Part shown: piece by piece, positions 33,011 to 40,652 of the stretch | Layout: every line of letters starts with the position of its first letter | Position numbering within the stretch: the first letter of the stretch is position 1 | Made by a program: the position numbers and the translations under genes | The notes under the pieces: generated by a model | What the model was told of the DNA's origin: nothing | What the model saw: only the letters and a program-made list of their open reading frames with translations | Databases searched by the model: none | DNA from: Bradyrhizobium sp. 186 | GTDB taxonomy: Bacteria > Pseudomonadota > Alphaproteobacteria > Rhizobiales > Xanthobacteraceae | NCBI RefSeq assembly: GCF_023101685.1 | Contig: NZ_CP082164.1 | Span: 7,440,001 to 7,504,000, forward strand | Direction: 5' to 3' | Length of the DNA: 64,000 bases

Positions 33011-33754
33011 ATGGATCTCGGGCTCAAATCGAAAACCGCTGTTGTCACCGGAGCGAGCATCGGCATCGGCCGCGCCATCGCCAAGGGACTTGCAGCCGAA
33101 GGCGTGCGCATCGTGGCGGTGGCGCGGCGGACCGACCTGCTCGCCCAGCTGGTGCAGGAGGTCGGCAGCGGCGCGATCATCCCGTTCGAACAGGACGTAA
33201 TGGCAAAGGACGCAGCCGAGAAGATCGCGGCCTTTGCGTTGAAGGAGCTCGGTCATGCCGACATCCTCGTCAACAATGCCGGCGGCAGCCGACCGCTGCC
33301 GGTCGATGCGCCCGACAGCAAATGGGACGAAGCGATCGCGCTGAACTTCACCAGCTACCGCCGTATCGCGCATGCGCTGCTGCCGCAGATGGTCGCGCGC
33401 AAATGGGGCCGCATCATCAACATCACCGGCAAGTCCGAGCCGGAAGGGCTCAACGCCGCGTTCGCGGCCAAGGCCGCCGTGCACGCCTGGGCCAAGGGCC
33501 TGTCGCGCGAGATCGGCGAGCACGGCATCACCATCAACTGCATTCCGCCCGGCCGCATCATGAGCGAGCAGATCCGCCGCAACTATGCGCCGGAGTATCG
33601 CGAGCGGTTCGCGGAGGAAGAGATTCCGGTCGGCTATTGGGGTGAGCCGGAGGACCTCGCGGCGCTCGCGGTGTTTTTGGCCTCGCCGGTGGCGCGGTAC
33701 ATCACGGGCACGGTGATTCCGGTGGATGGCGGGTTGCGGCGGTATCAGTTCTGA
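33011..33754 (+). CDS. SDR family oxidoreductase with an atypical active site
   Basis: A 247-residue Rossmann protein. The NAD(P) motif is TGASIGIGRAIA (13-24), NNAG lies at 88-91, and the C-terminal GTVIPVDGG block is typical of FabG-like members. Where the catalytic Y-x-x-x-K is expected, the sequence reads LNAAFAAKAAVHAW: the Lys is present (K154) but Ala or Phe replaces the Tyr. It may be catalytically altered or a binding paralog. The ATG at 33011 begins the conserved domain; the open frame further upstream is not protein-like. Function unknown. Confidence 0.82.
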   Translation: MDLGLKSKTAVVTGASIGIGRAIAKGLAAEGVRIVAVARRTDLLAQLVQEVGSGAIIPFEQDVMAKDAAEKIAAFALKELGHADILVNNAGGSRPLPVDAPDSKWDEAIALNFTSYRRIAHALLPQMVARKWGRIINITGKSEPEGLNAAFAAKAAVHAWAKGLSREIGEHGITINCIPPGRIMSEQIRRNYAPEYRERFAEEEIPVGYWGEPEDLAALAVFLASPVARYITGTVIPVDGGLRRYQF

Positions 33755-33800
33755 AGCGGAATGGCTTTTTAGGTTGAATCGATTGGCCGCGGGCTCGTTC

Positions 33801-33967
33801 GACCTCTCCCGCTTGCGAGAGAGGCATAGGTCGCCTTCGGCGGCCGTCCTCGTAAGGACGCCGAGGCAAAGCTTCGGCTATGGCAAAGCGCCGGGCGAGG
33901 GTTCTCTCCACACAGGAGTTCTCGATTGCGGAGACACCCCCAGCCCTCCCCCGCAGGCGGGAGAGGG
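33801..33967. repeat. Intergenic repeat, family C
   Basis: It starts GACCTCTCCCGCTTGCGAGAGAGG and ends CCGCAGGCGGGAGAGGG, with inner hairpins GTCGCCTTCGGCGGCC and GTCCTCGTAAGGAC. It has the layout of the rhizobial CTCTCCC...GGGAGAG intergenic elements and lies downstream of the SDR gene. Confidence 0.7.
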
Positions 33968-34173
33968 AGCGCACCTCAATCGTTGCAGCAATCAACCCTG
34001 CTCAACAATTGCCGCCGGATGGCATCTATTATTGCTGCGACCGCTGCGTTCAAAAAGAAGGTGTGACACCAATCTTCGCGATCGTTTGTGAAGCACGTAG
34101 AAACCTTCACGGCGGGTATAGACCGAGGCGGTGGGGAGCCATCGCGTCGAGTTTGCGGTCAGGTTGAAGCAGG

Positions 34174-34353
34174 ATGACCAGCCGAAAAGTGACTGCCTCC
34201 GGCGGTACCGGCTTTTTGGACCGGCGCGTCGTTCAACACCTTTTGGACTACGGTTTCGAGGTCAGGGCTGCGTCACGGGGAGTCTCAGGTCTTCTGCAAG
34301 GTCATCGGGACTGGAGGTTGTTAGAGCCAATGTCGGCGACGATAGATGGTGAT
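34174..34353 (+). pseudogene. NAD(P)-binding epimerase-like gene, 5' remnant
   Basis: ATG at 34174 reads VTASGGTGFLDRRVVQHLLDYGFEVRAASR, the start of an NDUFA9/atypical-SDR protein (usual form VFGGTGFLGRRVV). After about 40 codons the homology shifts frame: EVVRANVGDDRW is read in another frame to 34352. Nothing of the remaining roughly 250 residues is present. The stretch 33968-34173 before it holds no gene. Confidence 0.7.
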
Positions 34354-34460
34354 TAGCGCTGTGGCGGCGCTTTCGTTGTGAAATGTTGTCCGGAGCGCCA
34401 GGAACGACTCTGTAGCGGTCAGAGTTAAGTCGCCAAAACCCACTTGTGAGGGAGGAAGCC

Positions 34461-34835
34461 ATGGCCCGCGCGACAGCCCATCCGAATCATCAATGCATCT
34501 CAAGCGAAGACATTCAGGGAACCGAGGTTTATGGGGCAGATGGAAAGAACATCGGTGAGGTTGACCACCTCATCATCGACAAGGTGTCAGGTCGCGTGGC
34601 TTATGCCGTCATGAGCTTTGGCGGATTTGTAGGGTTGGGCCACAGCCATTATCCCGTCCCGTGGGGCGCTCTGACATTCGATACGTCGCTTGGTGGTTTT
34701 CGAACGAGTATCACCGAGCAACAGCTGAAGGATGCGCCTGAGTTCAGTGATGACTCGTGGCAGGATAGAGACTGGGAAACGCGCACCCACCGGTATTACG
34801 GGACGCCCATGTACTGGGAGGCGCGCGGCCTGTAA
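34461..34835 (+). CDS. PRC-barrel domain protein
   Basis: A 124-residue cytosolic protein. The PRC-barrel (about 12-80) shows GTEVYGADGKNIGEVDHLIIDKVSGRVAYAVMSFGGFVGLGHSHYPVPW. The C-terminal tail is acidic and aromatic (WQDRDWETRTHRYYGTPMYW). ATG 34461 follows GGGAGGAAG, which fixes the start. Such short proteins are often stress-induced in rhizobia. A GGAAC-N17-AGTT sequence (34401-34426) is a partial EcfG match only. It lacks the signal peptide of the other PRC-barrel gene in this window. Confidence 0.85.
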   Translation: MARATAHPNHQCISSEDIQGTEVYGADGKNIGEVDHLIIDKVSGRVAYAVMSFGGFVGLGHSHYPVPWGALTFDTSLGGFRTSITEQQLKDAPEFSDDSWQDRDWETRTHRYYGTPMYWEARGL

Positions 34836-34954
34836 GGCCAGGCAGCGCATCTGAAAATTCTCAATCTCAGTTGCCAGTTGAATCATTAAAGAACTGGTCG
34901 ACCAGTCCCGGGTCAGTGTGAGGCGGTCGATGCTGTGGCGGGGCTGCTCGTATC

Positions 34955-35134
34955 ATGAAAGCCTTGGCCCACATGAAAGCCTTGGCCCACACGAAAGCCT
35001 TGGCCCACACGAAAGCCTTGGCCCACACGAAAGCCTTGGCCCACACGAAAGCCTTGGCCCACACGAAAGCCTTGGCCCACACGAAAGCCTTGGCCCACAC
35101 GAAAGCCTTGGCCCACACGAAAGCCTTGGCCCAT
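34955..35134. repeat. Tandem array of ten 18-bp units
   Basis: Exactly ten head-to-tail units of the form AYGAAAGCCTTGGCCCAC fill 180 bp. The first two begin ATG, the other eight ACG, and the last ends in T. No unit has an indel. None of the six frames has a stop within the array; on the + strand it would read as repeats of TKALAH. It lies between the PRC-barrel gene and the terminator of the rhodanese gene. No spacers are present. Confidence 0.97.
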
Positions 35135-35153
35135 CGAGCTTTTGACAACACAG

Positions 35154-35181
35154 AAAAGAGGACGCTGATGCGTCCTCTTTT
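35154..35181. terminator. Bidirectional terminator
   Basis: AAAAGAGGACG (35154-35164), a CTGATG loop and CGTCCTCTTTT (35171-35181) form a perfect 11-bp stem with A- and U-rich flanks on both strands. It lies 15 bp past the stop of the - strand rhodanese gene and just after the tandem array. Confidence 0.85.
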
Positions 35182-35195
35182 GCGTGCTCGGCATA

Positions 35196-36191
35196 TCATT
35201 TCTGCGCTCTCGCTTCGGCGAGTTCCTTTTCAAGCTGGCTGACCCTGTCCTGCAATGCCGACAAACGCGAGTTGAATAACCCCACATTGAAAAACGTCAC
35301 GTTGTTTGCGGGAGCATCAAGAGTATTGCCGTAACCCAGCCATGACGAGTCGTAGACCTTCACGTTTGTGAAGCCCAGCTGCTGTAGTACGCCCGCCGTC
35401 TCCGACGCACGGGCGCCACTCTGGCAGTACACAATGGTTTCCCTGCTAGGCTCGAGCCCTGAATACAATTGTTTCAGATCCGCCGCCGCCTTGAGCGACA
35501 TGCCGCCGCTATTGGTGGTCTGTTTGCGCGCGAGCTTGGCAGGGGTCTCGGGATCTATCCAGTTCAGTTCGTACGGGATGTTGATTGCGCCCGGAATGTG
35601 CCCACCGCGTATTGCGCGGATATCTTCGCCGATGAATTCCTGCGGAGTGCGCGCATCAAGGATCTGCACATTCGGATCGTTCAACCGCGCCACCACTTCT
35701 TTGGTCGTGACCGCTACAGCCGGATTGACTTCCAGCTTGAGCGCAACGGGCGGAAGCTGCGCGGTATCAAGACTGATCGCCCGGCCCGCGGCGGCCCAAT
35801 CCTCGATGCCGTCATGATAGACGCGGACATTGCTGCCGCCGAAATACTGTAACGTATAAAGACCGAAATAGGGATTCCACGTGCCGCGGCTGCCGTAGAC
35901 GATGATTTCGCGATGCAGATCCAGACCCGCCGCGCCGAGGATCTTCTCGATGCGGTCCGTCGCGATGAAATTCTCGGTATTTTCGTCGCGCAGGACTTTC
36001 GCCGCATCGCCAATGCTGATGGCGCCTGCAATGTGTCCTTTGGCGTAGGCAGTCGCAGGTCGCACGTCCCAAACAACCGCATTTCGCGCAATGGCCGCGG
36101 CGACATAGTCGCCATCGACAATAGTGGGAGACGCAGCCACGGCGGCTTGCATCCACAGGATCAAAAGCGGAATGAACATCAGGCGTTTCAT
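35196..36191 (-). CDS. Secreted tandem-rhodanese sulfurtransferase
   Basis: A 331-residue protein with a signal peptide (MFIPLLILWMQAAVAAS) and two rhodanese domains. Domain 1 (about 25-145) has IVYGSRGTWNP at the active-site position, without a Cys. Domain 2 (about 155-290) has IVYCQSGARASE with the catalytic Cys. A coiled-coil tail (SALQDRVSQLEKELAEAR) ends the protein. ATG 36191 follows GGAGG, so the 50 upstream codons in the same frame are excluded. It probably moves sulfur from thiosulfate or a persulfide in the periplasm. A bidirectional terminator follows. Confidence 0.87.
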   Translation of the reverse strand: MKRLMFIPLLILWMQAAVAASPTIVDGDYVAAAIARNAVVWDVRPATAYAKGHIAGAISIGDAAKVLRDENTENFIATDRIEKILGAAGLDLHREIIVYGSRGTWNPYFGLYTLQYFGGSNVRVYHDGIEDWAAAGRAISLDTAQLPPVALKLEVNPAVAVTTKEVVARLNDPNVQILDARTPQEFIGEDIRAIRGGHIPGAINIPYELNWIDPETPAKLARKQTTNSGGMSLKAAADLKQLYSGLEPSRETIVYCQSGARASETAGVLQQLGFTNVKVYDSSWLGYGNTLDAPANNVTFFNVGLFNSRLSALQDRVSQLEKELAEARAQK

Positions 36192-36700
36192 GACGAACTC
36201 CTCCGTGCTTTTCCCTGCGGATGAGCGAGATGTCAGGCTCCCACAGTCTATCACCGGGTAGCTATTTTGTCGGTGAAATGTGGTCATGCGGCTGACATCG
36301 ATATTAGGTGACTTGGCGGCGCGTCTTCGAACTCTTCGCATTTCCTCAGGCGCGGAAGCCGGTCAGCGCGGCTGGCATTTCAACATGCTTCATGGCCGCG
36401 GGGCCGGTCAGCCATGATGACTTGCTCTCCGAAGTGAACCCGCCGGGCCTTCAGCCTTCAGTTGCAAATTGCATTGTGCATTGATTCTGTTTCTCAGGTG
36501 CGCCAGGTCGCGTATAATCTGGTTGCCCTTGAAACGGGACAGCCGAAATCGCCGTCCGGGCAAACGAGCAGTACGCCATCGGCAGGCACGCTCTCTTAAG
36601 AGACCGACGCTTTTTTTCGGTCCGAACTACCATTCACATTCCATGAAATGCGAGCGCCGCTTCTGCGGCGGCTCGTTGCTGTAGCTTCAGGAGAAAAGCG
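36192..36700. other. Non-coding stretch between rhodanese and cupin genes
   Basis: There are 509 bp with no credible gene. The first part must hold the rhodanese promoter. A TATAAT at about 36515 on the + strand and GAGAAAAGCG just before 36701 may serve the cupin gene. No repeat or RNA was recognised. Confidence 0.5.
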
Positions 36701-37108
36701 ATGAACAAGATCGATCGAAGGGCAGCATTGGGAATCGGGTTGGCAGCGGCATCGGCGGCCATGGTGAAGCCCACCGCCGCTCAGACGGCGGGCTACAAGG
36801 ATACGACGCCCTGGCCAGGTGTCGTGATACGTGAATATGATGGCGGGACACCATCGATCATCCCCGGGTTCAAGACCGTTTCAATGCGCGATATCATCAT
36901 GCAGCCGGGATCGAAGACGATGGGACCCCCGATGATGAATGCGATGGTTTGCCATATCACCGAAGGGGAGCTTCGGGTCGATCAGGAGGGAAAAACCTTT
37001 ACGGCGAAGAAGAACTATGTCTGGACCTGCGACAAGGACACAAAAGAGCAGTCGTACAATGACGGAAATGTGGTCGCGATCATGAGGATTACGGACCTGA
37101 AGGCGTAA
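36701..37108 (+). CDS. Exported cupin domain protein
   Basis: A 135-residue protein with a Tat-like signal (DRRAALGIGLAAASAAM, cleavage after about residue 28). The single cupin barrel has MQPGSKTMGPPMMNAMVCHITEGELRVDQEGKTF. The usual His pair of motif 1 is replaced by Met and Pro residues, so metal binding is doubtful. The start ATG follows AGGAG. It is unlike the other cupin gene in the window. Function unknown. Confidence 0.72.
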   Translation: MNKIDRRAALGIGLAAASAAMVKPTAAQTAGYKDTTPWPGVVIREYDGGTPSIIPGFKTVSMRDIIMQPGSKTMGPPMMNAMVCHITEGELRVDQEGKTFTAKKNYVWTCDKDTKEQSYNDGNVVAIMRITDLKA

Positions 37109-37488
37109 GGCTCGTTTCTTCGTAAGAGACCGATTGCAGGCCGCGGATGGCGTCCTTGACGAGGCGCCGGCCGCGCGGCAGCCTGCACGTCGGCGTCGGT
37201 CGTTGGCAACGCTCCGGCTCCAATGTCGACGTGCGAAGGCAAATAACGTTTGGCAAGAGGATGAGCAGTCGAACGCCTGACAGAGAAAGTCAATATCTGA
37301 CTTCAGCCACAGAAATCGGTGTTGAACTTCGGGCTCTCCTATTGCCGCGTGGACAGGCCGAATGTCCGCCTTGGGCACAGAAGCTGAAGTCGCCCCAAAA
37401 TACTCAACGTTGATAGAGTTCGTTGAGACATCCATAGGGAGCTTGAGCTAGACAAAACGGCTGAGGAGCCCCGCTGGAAAGTACGCTC
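37109..37488. other. Non-coding stretch
   Basis: There are 380 bp without a credible gene. Near 37360 AATGTCCGCCTTGGG resembles the rhizobial dispersed sequence built around AAGCGGACATT. Reading frames here have no protein-like composition. Confidence 0.4.
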
Positions 37489-37806
37489 ATGTTGAGTGCT
37501 GACCTTATCTTTTGGCCCATAGTTGGCCTCTTAGCCGCCTGCAACCTCTACTTTGGCCCGCGCATCAGCAGCGATCAGATCGCTATGCAATGGGGATTGG
37601 ATGGCAGGCCGACATGGTATGCATCGAAGGCCGTTGGGCTTTGGGGCATGGTTGCGTTCGCGCTCGCAGTTCGATCTCTGATCTGGGTGCTGTCAACGTA
37701 TGCTCCTTCTAAAGTACATGGCGCCGAGATCGGCCTGGTGCTCTTCTCCGTCATTGTTGGGACGTCACACGTTCTAATTATCAGGAAGGCCGTACAAGCA
37801 AGTTGA
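37489..37806 (+). CDS. Small membrane protein, DUF1648/SdpI-like
   Basis: A 105-residue protein with about three membrane helices (8-22, 48-70, 78-96). Between the first two lies the conserved-looking FGPRISSDQIAMQWGLDGRPTWYASK, which matches the DUF1648 pattern (I-x-M/I-H/Q-W-x-x-x-G-x-P). In Bacillus, SdpI-type proteins confer immunity, but no toxin gene is evident here. The next small membrane gene begins shortly after on the same strand. Confidence 0.6.
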   Translation: MLSADLIFWPIVGLLAACNLYFGPRISSDQIAMQWGLDGRPTWYASKAVGLWGMVAFALAVRSLIWVLSTYAPSKVHGAEIGLVLFSVIVGTSHVLIIRKAVQAS

Positions 37807-37855
37807 GCTGCCTATGAGACCGTGCTCGCTAGGTAGCGCCAAGGGATATCGATCC

Positions 37856-38089
37856 ATGATCGCGGTTACTGTCCTTTGGGGACTGCTTGCCCTCATCGGG
37901 GTATGGGGAGCCTTTCATTTTGCAATTCGAGATCCACGCTCGACATCCTGGGCAAAGATTGGGCTCGCAGTTTTGCTGCTGATCGTAACGGGTACAGCGC
38001 CTCTCTGGCTTCGAGGTGATGTTGTCGCCAGGTCGCTCTACGAGTCGGCTTCGGGACAACAACAGACATGCATTGGAGATGTGGTCTAG
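37856..38089 (+). CDS. Small two-helix membrane protein of unknown function
   Basis: A 77-residue product from ATG 37856 (an in-frame start at 37814 would add 14 residues). Two hydrophobic helices (about 3-22 and 34-52) are joined by HFAIRDPRSTSWAK. The family was not recognised. The stop overlaps the merR stop region from the other strand by 4 nt, so the two genes converge. Confidence 0.5.
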   Translation: MIAVTVLWGLLALIGVWGAFHFAIRDPRSTSWAKIGLAVLLLIVTGTAPLWLRGDVVARSLYESASGQQQTCIGDVV

Positions 38090-38517
38090 CCTTGCCGACC
38101 GGCATCCAGAATATCGAGCACCGGGCAGTCGGGGGTCGCGCCCTCCGAGCATTGAGCGACCGTTTCCGCCAAGATAGTTTCGAGCTTAACGAGGTCGGCG
38201 AGCTTGCTACGAACGCTCGCCAGATGGGCGCTCGCTATCTTATGCACATCGGCGCACGAGGCACGTTCCGGCCCTCCCAAGGCCAGCAAGGCTCGAATTT
38301 CCTCAAGCGTGAACCCGAGGTCACGGGAACGCCGGATGAAAGCCAGTGTCCGTTTTTCGGCTGGCCCATAGACCCGCCGCCCGCTTGCCGTGCGCGGTGG
38401 CGGCGGCAGCATTTTGATGCGCTCGTAGTAGCGGATGGTCTCGATGTTCACGCCGCTATGCTTGGATAGCTCACCGATTGAGATATTTTCCGCTCCCGAA
38501 GACGTGATGGTGCGCAT
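38086..38517 (-). CDS. merR: MerR-type mercury regulator
   Basis: A 143-residue regulator. The winged helix ISIGELSKHSGVNIETIRYYERIKML (12-37) is followed by the dimerisation helix. Hg(II)-type cysteines are C88, C123 and C131. The 35-residue gap from the first to the second equals that of Tn501 MerR; the second gap is 8 instead of 9. ATG 38517 was chosen because the upstream frame start at 38559 lies inside the operator. It is divergent from merT across a canonical mer operator and should repress, then activate with Hg(II), the merTP operon. Confidence 0.87.
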   Translation of the reverse strand: MRTITSSGAENISIGELSKHSGVNIETIRYYERIKMLPPPPRTASGRRVYGPAEKRTLAFIRRSRDLGFTLEEIRALLALGGPERASCADVHKIASAHLASVRSKLADLVKLETILAETVAQCSEGATPDCPVLDILDAGRQG

Positions 38518-38531
38518 GAATGAAATAGTCC

Positions 38532-38562
38532 TTGATCCTGTAGTCGCTACAGGATGCATGGT
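38532..38562 (+). promoter_or_regulatory. mer operator/promoter
   Basis: The -35 TTGATC (38532-38537), a 19-bp spacer and the -10 CATGGT (38557-38562) bracket the perfect dyad ATCCTGTAG-TCG-CTACAGGAT (38535-38555). The overlong 19-bp spacer with a central dyad is the hallmark of MerR-activated promoters. It lies just before merT. Confidence 0.85.
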
Positions 38563-38569
38563 TTAGCCC

Positions 38570-38956
38570 ATGGCAATCAATCAACTTGATCACATTGACG
38601 ACAGCCGGCAGCGACAAGGTCTGATGGCGGCGGGTGGCCTGCTTGGGGCGCTTGCGGCCTCGTCTTGTTGCATCTTGCCCCTCGTCCTGTTCATCCTCGG
38701 GGTCAGTGGGGCATGGATTGGGAACTTCACGCAGCTTGCGGCCTTCCAGCCGTACTTCATCACCGCGACGCTTGGGTTCCTCGGTTACGGCTATTGGCTG
38801 GTTTACCGTTCCTCAATGCGAGCCTGCACCGACGGTGAGGCGTGCGCGCGCCCGCTGTCGAGCCGCATTGTCAATACAAGCCTCATCCTCGCAACGATCC
38901 TCGTCGTCGCCGCACTCGGCCTCGACTTCATCGCGCCGTTCTTTCTCAACTCGTGA
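38570..38956 (+). CDS. merT: Mercuric transport protein MerT
   Basis: A 128-residue inner-membrane protein with three helices (about 20-42, 57-79, 100-122). The first helix carries the vicinal pair C33-C34 (ASSCCILPL), and the cytoplasmic loop has C86 and C92. It receives Hg(II) from MerP and passes it inward. It is the first gene of the operon, 8 bp after the promoter -10 element, so the leader is very short or absent. Confidence 0.93.
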   Translation: MAINQLDHIDDSRQRQGLMAAGGLLGALAASSCCILPLVLFILGVSGAWIGNFTQLAAFQPYFITATLGFLGYGYWLVYRSSMRACTDGEACARPLSSRIVNTSLILATILVVAALGLDFIAPFFLNS

Positions 38957-38970
38957 CCGGAGAATTCCTC

Positions 38971-39258
38971 ATGAACAAGCAGCTTCTGTCCGTCGCGGCT
39001 CTTGCCGTCGGCATCATCGCTTCGTCATCGGTGATGGCAGCAGAGAAAACCCTCACGCTGGCCGTAAAAAACATGGATTGCGCAGCCTGCCCCTCCATCG
39101 TCAAGGGCAGCCTGGAAGCCGTCCCCGGTGTCGCCAAGGTTGCAGTGTCCTTCAAGGACAAGTCGGCAACAGTCACCTATGACGACGCCAAAGCCGATGT
39201 GAACCAACTGACATCGGCGACCATCAAGGCAGGCTATCCGTCTGCGCCCAAGAGCTGA
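38971..39258 (+). CDS. merP: Periplasmic mercury-binding protein MerP
   Basis: A 95-residue protein with a signal peptide (LLSVAALAVGIIASSSVMAA, cleavage near 24) and one HMA domain with VKNMDCAACPSIVKGSLE (C37 and C40). It scavenges Hg(II) in the periplasm for MerT. ATG 38971 lies 14 bp after the merT stop with GGAGAATTCC upstream. Confidence 0.94.
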   Translation: MNKQLLSVAALAVGIIASSSVMAAEKTLTLAVKNMDCAACPSIVKGSLEAVPGVAKVAVSFKDKSATVTYDDAKADVNQLTSATIKAGYPSAPKS

Positions 39259-39262
39259 TCCG

Positions 39263-39487
39263 ATGCTTCTTCAATCGAACATCACCTGTCCGCACTGCGC
39301 CGTTGCGAAAGCGGAGACAATGCCGACCGACGCCTGTCAGTTTTTCTATGTGTGCTCAGGCTGTGGCGTAAAGCTAAAGCCCAAGGCGGGCGATTGCTGT
39401 GTGTTCTGCTCCTACGGCTCGGCGCCGTGCCCGCCAATTCAGGCAGTGCGCTCCGGCGAACCGGGTGCTGCCTCCTGTTGCTCGTGA
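39263..39487 (+). CDS. GDCCVxC domain protein of the mer operon
   Basis: A 74-residue cysteine-rich protein starting 4 bp after merP. CPHC (9-12), CSGCG (31-35) and the naming motif GDCCVFC (43-49) are followed by a CC near the C-terminus. Homologs, some of them selenoproteins, accompany mer genes and probably bind soft metals; this copy uses Cys throughout. No merA follows, so the operon as seen ends here. Confidence 0.85.
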   Translation: MLLQSNITCPHCAVAKAETMPTDACQFFYVCSGCGVKLKPKAGDCCVFCSYGSAPCPPIQAVRSGEPGAASCCS

Positions 39488-39499
39488 TCCCACGGCCAG

Positions 39500-39636
39500 A
39501 AGCGGGCATCGCGCATTCATGAGCACGCACCCTGGGCTTTTCCCGGATTGGTGCCACGATAGCATCGTGCCGGTGTTTTGCCCGACGTGTCAACGTCGCC
39601 GCGACAGCGAATGTCGTCCCGGCGCGGCTCAAACCT
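39500..39636. repeat. Dispersed intergenic repeat, family D copy 1
   Basis: The stretch from GCGGGCATCGCGCATTCATG through TGTTTTGCCCGACGTGTCAA is closely repeated at 46315-46450. The following segment 39637-39816 holds no gene; GTCCGAAATGGGTCAGAAG at 39784-39802 also recurs near 46254. The repeat marks both sides of the accessory region. Confidence 0.7.
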
Positions 39637-39816
39637 AAACGCCTTGGCTGTGACAAGGCTGGCAATGAATTGGCATCGTCGCATGTGTTTAAGGACACGT
39701 CATCAGACGCCTGCAGCCTAGCACTTTGCGGTGGAGTGGCCAGCGAGAAATGGCACCGACCCACTTGCTGCGTTGGCCGCGAAGTCCGAAATGGGTCAGA
39801 AGGGAAGTGCCGTCGC

Positions 39817-40521
39817 TCAGCATCGCTGTTCGATGATCTTGGTGATTTCCTCTGGCCCTGAGAAAATGACGCCGGCCCGGTCGCCCATCATTCCGGCCGG
39901 CACGAGTGCAGGCGCTTCTCTCTCGGGACCGTCCTTACTGGAATCGGTCCTGAAGCGAAGATTACGTTCCCAGAACGCGCGCGTCTTTCCGTCCGCTGTC
40001 GTCACGCGATAGGTATCATGACAGTAGGTGATGGTCTTGACCTGTTGCGCTGGCTCCAGGCTCTTCAGGTTCTGATCGCGACCACCGCCCATCATTCCGC
40101 CCATGCCTCCCATTTGCCCTTGGGTGTATAACTCCGACGCGGCTCCCGGTTTGGTTGCTTCTTTCAGGAAAGCAAGAAGGTCGGCCCGGTCCTGCGGTTT
40201 CTTGATGCCGTTGAACGGCATCTCATTGGCCGGCACCATGCCGTCGGGATCGCTCAGCCAGCCGTCGAGCGAACGATCGTCCCAGATGATGCCAGATGAT
40301 TTGAGCGCATCGGAATAGCGCTCGAAGCTCGGTAGCGATCCGGCCCTGCGCCCCCAGAGACCAGCAAGGCTCGGCCCCGTCATGTTTCGGTCAGCTTCGA
40401 GCGAATGGCACGGCGCGCACATGCGAAAATCCCGCTGGCCTCGTGATGCGTCGCCGTGCTGAGCAAACGACGGCGATGACACAGCGATCGTCGAAAGCCA
40501 AATGACAACGAGCTTGTTCAT
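39817..40521 (-). CDS. Secreted c-type cytochrome with a Gly/Met-rich linker
   Basis: A 234-residue protein. After the signal peptide (WLSTIAVSSPSFAQ), a class I cytochrome c domain (about 22-125) carries the heme motif CAPCH (35-39) and the axial Met in MPFNGIKK. A linker GGMGGMMGGG (about 136-146) may bind metal. The C-terminal domain (about 150-234), with YCHDTYRVTTADGKTRAFWERNLRFRTDSS, was not recognised. It is translationally coupled to the upstream 44-residue gene (ATGA at 40518-40521). It is probably a periplasmic electron carrier made under metal or oxidative stress. Confidence 0.8.
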   Translation of the reverse strand: MNKLVVIWLSTIAVSSPSFAQHGDASRGQRDFRMCAPCHSLEADRNMTGPSLAGLWGRRAGSLPSFERYSDALKSSGIIWDDRSLDGWLSDPDGMVPANEMPFNGIKKPQDRADLLAFLKEATKPGAASELYTQGQMGGMGGMMGGGRDQNLKSLEPAQQVKTITYCHDTYRVTTADGKTRAFWERNLRFRTDSSKDGPEREAPALVPAGMMGDRAGVIFSGPEEITKIIEQRC

Positions 40522-40652
40522 TGCCGATCAACCCTACTGCCAGTGCGGAGGTATTTTATCAACGCCGCTGCCGCGAGAATCAAGACGATCACGACAAGCA
40601 ACCAGATGAATCCCATGCCCCACATCATTCCAGGCATCATATTGTCCATCAT
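40518..40652 (-). CDS. 44-residue methionine-rich membrane protein
   Basis: A single hydrophobic helix (FIWLLVVIVLILAAAALI) follows a Met-rich N-terminus (MMDNMMPGMMWGMG) and precedes a short basic tail. The start overlaps the stop of the 93-residue gene (ATGA at 40649-40652), and its own stop overlaps the cytochrome start (ATGA at 40518-40521). The double coupling strongly supports translation. Met-rich segments can bind Cu(I) or Ag(I); the function is unknown. Confidence 0.72.
   Translation of the reverse strand: MMDNMMPGMMWGMGFIWLLVVIVLILAAAALIKYLRTGSRVDRQ

Noticed and set aside
34955..35134. CRISPR array
   Set aside because: The units abut directly with no spacers, and no cas gene is present.
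34955..35242. 95-codon frame through the tandem array as a real gene
   Set aside because: The array is open in all six frames, there is no ribosome site, and the frame runs through a terminator into the antisense of the rhodanese gene.
36342..36670. Small genes or an sRNA between the rhodanese and cupin genes
   Set aside because: No frame with protein-like composition, and no clear promoter-terminator pair.
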